Below are positions 62,403 to 64,000 of a DNA stretch of 64,000 nucleotides, piece by piece. The stretch's first letter is position 1. Each line of letters starts with the position of its first letter. The notes under the pieces are model-generated. The model had not been told where the DNA came from, did not search any database, and saw only the letters and a list, made by a program, of their open reading frames with translations. The position numbers were made by a program, and so were the translations under genes. The stretch lies in contig NZ_AUCT01000022.1 of NCBI RefSeq assembly GCF_000429905.1, forward strand, positions 1 through 64,000, written 5' to 3'. This DNA comes from Desulfatibacillum aliphaticivorans DSM 15576. Its GTDB lineage: Bacteria; Desulfobacterota; Desulfobacteria; Desulfobacterales; Desulfatibacillaceae.

Positions 62403-63872
62403 ATGCGCGCATATTTGACTCTTCGCTCTAAAATCTTTCTCCTTTTAGCTTGTTTGGCGGGCGTTAACTTTGTGGGCGCCGGCGCCACCCTCTGGTACAC
62501 CTTCTCCACGCAAAAATTGTATAAAACGGAGCTTTCCAGCGGCATTGACTCTCTCATTGCAGCCCAGGAGGTGGAGACGGCCCTGATCATGCAAAAAGGC
62601 TACACCACCTATTTCTTCCTGGACGGCGACCCGCAGTGGCTGGAAAGCCTGAAGGCCCATCACCAGGCCTTTGTGAAAGGCATGGATCAAGCCGAAAAAG
62701 CGTCCTCCACGGATCACGAACACCGGATTCTTGAGAAAATCGCCGAGGCCTACCTGGAATTCAGCGTGCAGCGTAAGGTCGTGATTCAGCTTTACAAGGA
62801 CGGCGACGACAAGGCGGGCGCCAACAAACACTGGGAGGTTCGCAAACAATTCCAGGCGATTTATACGCTTTGCGAAGAATATAAGGATCTGCAAAGAAGC
62901 CAGATTGAGGCCGCCCATAAAGCCTACCAGCAACGGGGGACTGTGCTTTCCGGCTTTGCCGTGGCTGCGGTTTTTGCGGCCCTGGGATGCGCGCTATTGC
63001 TGGGCACGATGATTTACAAACAGATTCTCAAACCCCTAAGGCGTCTGGCCACCTATGGAGAGGACTCCGGATCCCCCAGAGTCATGGGCAATGAAGTCCA
63101 GGCCCTGGGACGCCGGGTGGACAGCTTGATGCAAGACATGGGCCAGGCCCAAATGGAACTGGAGCAAAGCCGGGAGCATTTGATTCAAGCAGAGAAGCTG
63201 GCCATGGTCGGCAAGTTGTCCGCAGGCGTGGCCCATAGCATCCGCAACCCGCTCACCTCGGTCAAGATGCGCCTTTTTTCACTGGAAAGATCCCTGGACC
63301 TGAACGACATCCAGAGAGAAGATTTTGACGTTATATCAGAGGAAATCGGGCATTTGAATACCATTGTCGGCAACTTCCTGGAGTTCGCAAGGCCGCCCAG
63401 GCTGCGTATGCAGAGAACCAGCCTGTCTGAAGTAGTGGACCTGACTTTGCAATTGGTTCAGCACAGATTGGAATCCTACGGCGTGGAAGCCATTGTGCAG
63501 CGTAAGCTCAAGCTGCCTTCCCTGGTTGCGGATCCGGACCAGTTGAAGGAATTCCTCATGAATCTGATTATGAACGCCTGCGAGGCCATGGTGAACGGCG
63601 GCAAAATTTTCATCCGGGAAGAGGCCGCGGACGTCCAAGGTCTTGGGGCCTGCGCTTGTCTTCGCATTTGCGATACTGGCCCCGGCATTCCGGAAAACGT
63701 CGAAGAAAAAGTCTTTGAGCCGTTTTTCTCCAGCAAGGAGGAAGGCACAGGCCTGGGCTTAAGTATAGCCAATCGCATTATCATGGAGCACGGCGGCGTG
63801 TTCCGGCTGGAGCATGAGGAAGGCATGGGCGCCTGCTTTTTTGCAGCCCTGCCCTTAGAGGAGGAAGAATAG
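62403..63872 (+). CDS. Sensor histidine kinase with helical periplasmic domain
   Basis: The start at 62403 follows GGAG with six-base spacing; eleven more codons upstream lack a signal. The 489-residue product has helices near residues 10-32 and 180-203 around an all-alpha periplasmic domain like the four-helix bundle of chemoreceptors. A short HAMP-like segment, a coiled coil and the kinase core follow. The phosphoacceptor is H278 in GVAHSIRNPLTSV, with S in place of the usual E after H. NLIMNACEAMV, DTGPGIPENVEEKVFEPFFSSK and GTGLGLSIANRII complete the ATPase domain. It overlaps the next regulator by one base. Confidence 0.92.
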   Translation: MRAYLTLRSKIFLLLACLAGVNFVGAGATLWYTFSTQKLYKTELSSGIDSLIAAQEVETALIMQKGYTTYFFLDGDPQWLESLKAHHQAFVKGMDQAEKASSTDHEHRILEKIAEAYLEFSVQRKVVIQLYKDGDDKAGANKHWEVRKQFQAIYTLCEEYKDLQRSQIEAAHKAYQQRGTVLSGFAVAAVFAALGCALLLGTMIYKQILKPLRRLATYGEDSGSPRVMGNEVQALGRRVDSLMQDMGQAQMELEQSREHLIQAEKLAMVGKLSAGVAHSIRNPLTSVKMRLFSLERSLDLNDIQREDFDVISEEIGHLNTIVGNFLEFARPPRLRMQRTSLSEVVDLTLQLVQHRLESYGVEAIVQRKLKLPSLVADPDQLKEFLMNLIMNACEAMVNGGKIFIREEAADVQGLGACACLRICDTGPGIPENVEEKVFEPFFSSKEEGTGLGLSIANRIIMEHGGVFRLEHEEGMGACFFAALPLEEEE

Positions 63873-64000
63873 TGGCTACCATCCTGATTGTGGACGATGA
63901 CCCCCAACTGAGGCAAAGTTTCGAGCGAATTCTACAGGAAGAAGGGCATTTGGTGCATACTGCCTCCTCCGGCGAGACGGGCCTTGTCAAGGTGGAGCAG
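63872..64000 (+). CDS. Response regulator, N-terminal part (cut by window edge)
   Basis: A GTG start shares its first base with the last base of the kinase stop (TAGTG). The 43 residues before the window ends begin ATILIVDDDPQLRQSFERIL, the first strand and acidic triad of a receiver domain. The output domain lies outside. Given the upstream sigma-54-type promoter it may be an NtrC-type activator, but this cannot be seen here. Confidence 0.85.
   Translation, partial: MATILIVDDDPQLRQSFERILQEEGHLVHTASSGETGLVKVEQ

Overview
The window (about 55% G+C, gene-dense) looks like the chromosome of a mesophilic, strictly anaerobic Desulfobacterota bacterium, most like a completely oxidising sulfate reducer of the Desulfatibacillum/Desulfobacterales type. 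Supporting signs are a four-subunit 2-oxoacid:ferredoxin oxidoreductase, an ATP-type PEP carboxykinase, FdhD, an EFR1-type flavodoxin/ferredoxin protein, cobalamin-type radical SAM enzymes, TauE/SafE and SLC13 anion carriers, many TPR proteins, and a dense set of two-component proteins with sigma-54-like promoters. The lineage is inferred from gene content and was not checked by any search. No tRNA, rRNA or CRISPR array was seen.

Layout. 1-0.3 kb: the end of an IS4-type transposase. 0.5-7.1 kb: TPR lipoprotein, fdhD, an MscS channel and two cell-wall genes (alr, mpl). 7.1-12.6 kb: repeat-bearing intergenic DNA, secreted TPR and Sel1 proteins, a possibly truncated secreted protein, and a DUF4258/zinc-ribbon-HTH toxin-antitoxin pair with a palindrome at its promoter. 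12.7-23.8 kb: an envelope glycan or protein-glycosylation island with two TMTC-like multi-membrane TPR proteins, two cobalamin-type radical SAM enzymes, a dolichol-phosphate-type GT2, a DUF2304 protein and two GT4 enzymes. 23.8-28 kb: a membrane protein, a possible acyltransferase, and an M50 protease with a zinc ribbon and TPR-like tail. 28.1-33.4 kb: pckA, a P-loop ATPase and the 2-oxoacid oxidoreductase operon, ended by a clear terminator. 33.5-35.2 kb: a complete IS66-type element with terminal inverted repeats of about 40 bp. 35.2-45 kb: secreted FG-GAP and glycine-rich modular proteins carrying dockerin-like ends, a solitary DNA methyltransferase with a basic repetitive tail, DUF3124, an MFS carrier and an EFR1 protein.

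45.1-64 kb is a signalling and transport island. It opens with a sigma-54 activator interrupted by an in-frame TAA. A sigma-54-type promoter then precedes a rightward operon: UspA, TauE/SafE exporter, Alph_Pro_TM-like membrane protein, a PEP-synthase-like phosphohistidine protein without the usual PEP barrel, a receiver-only regulator, two tandem Usp-like proteins and a HAMP histidine kinase. Facing it is a leftward operon: Cache-domain kinase, receiver-only regulator, SLC13 carrier with a large N-terminal insert, a 53-residue membrane protein, a YIP1-like protein and a receiver-CBS protein. A third kinase/regulator pair follows behind another sigma-54-type promoter and runs off the window. 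This island is the best candidate for an undescribed system: energy- or stress-state signalling built from phosphohistidine and receiver domains and coupled to anion transport.
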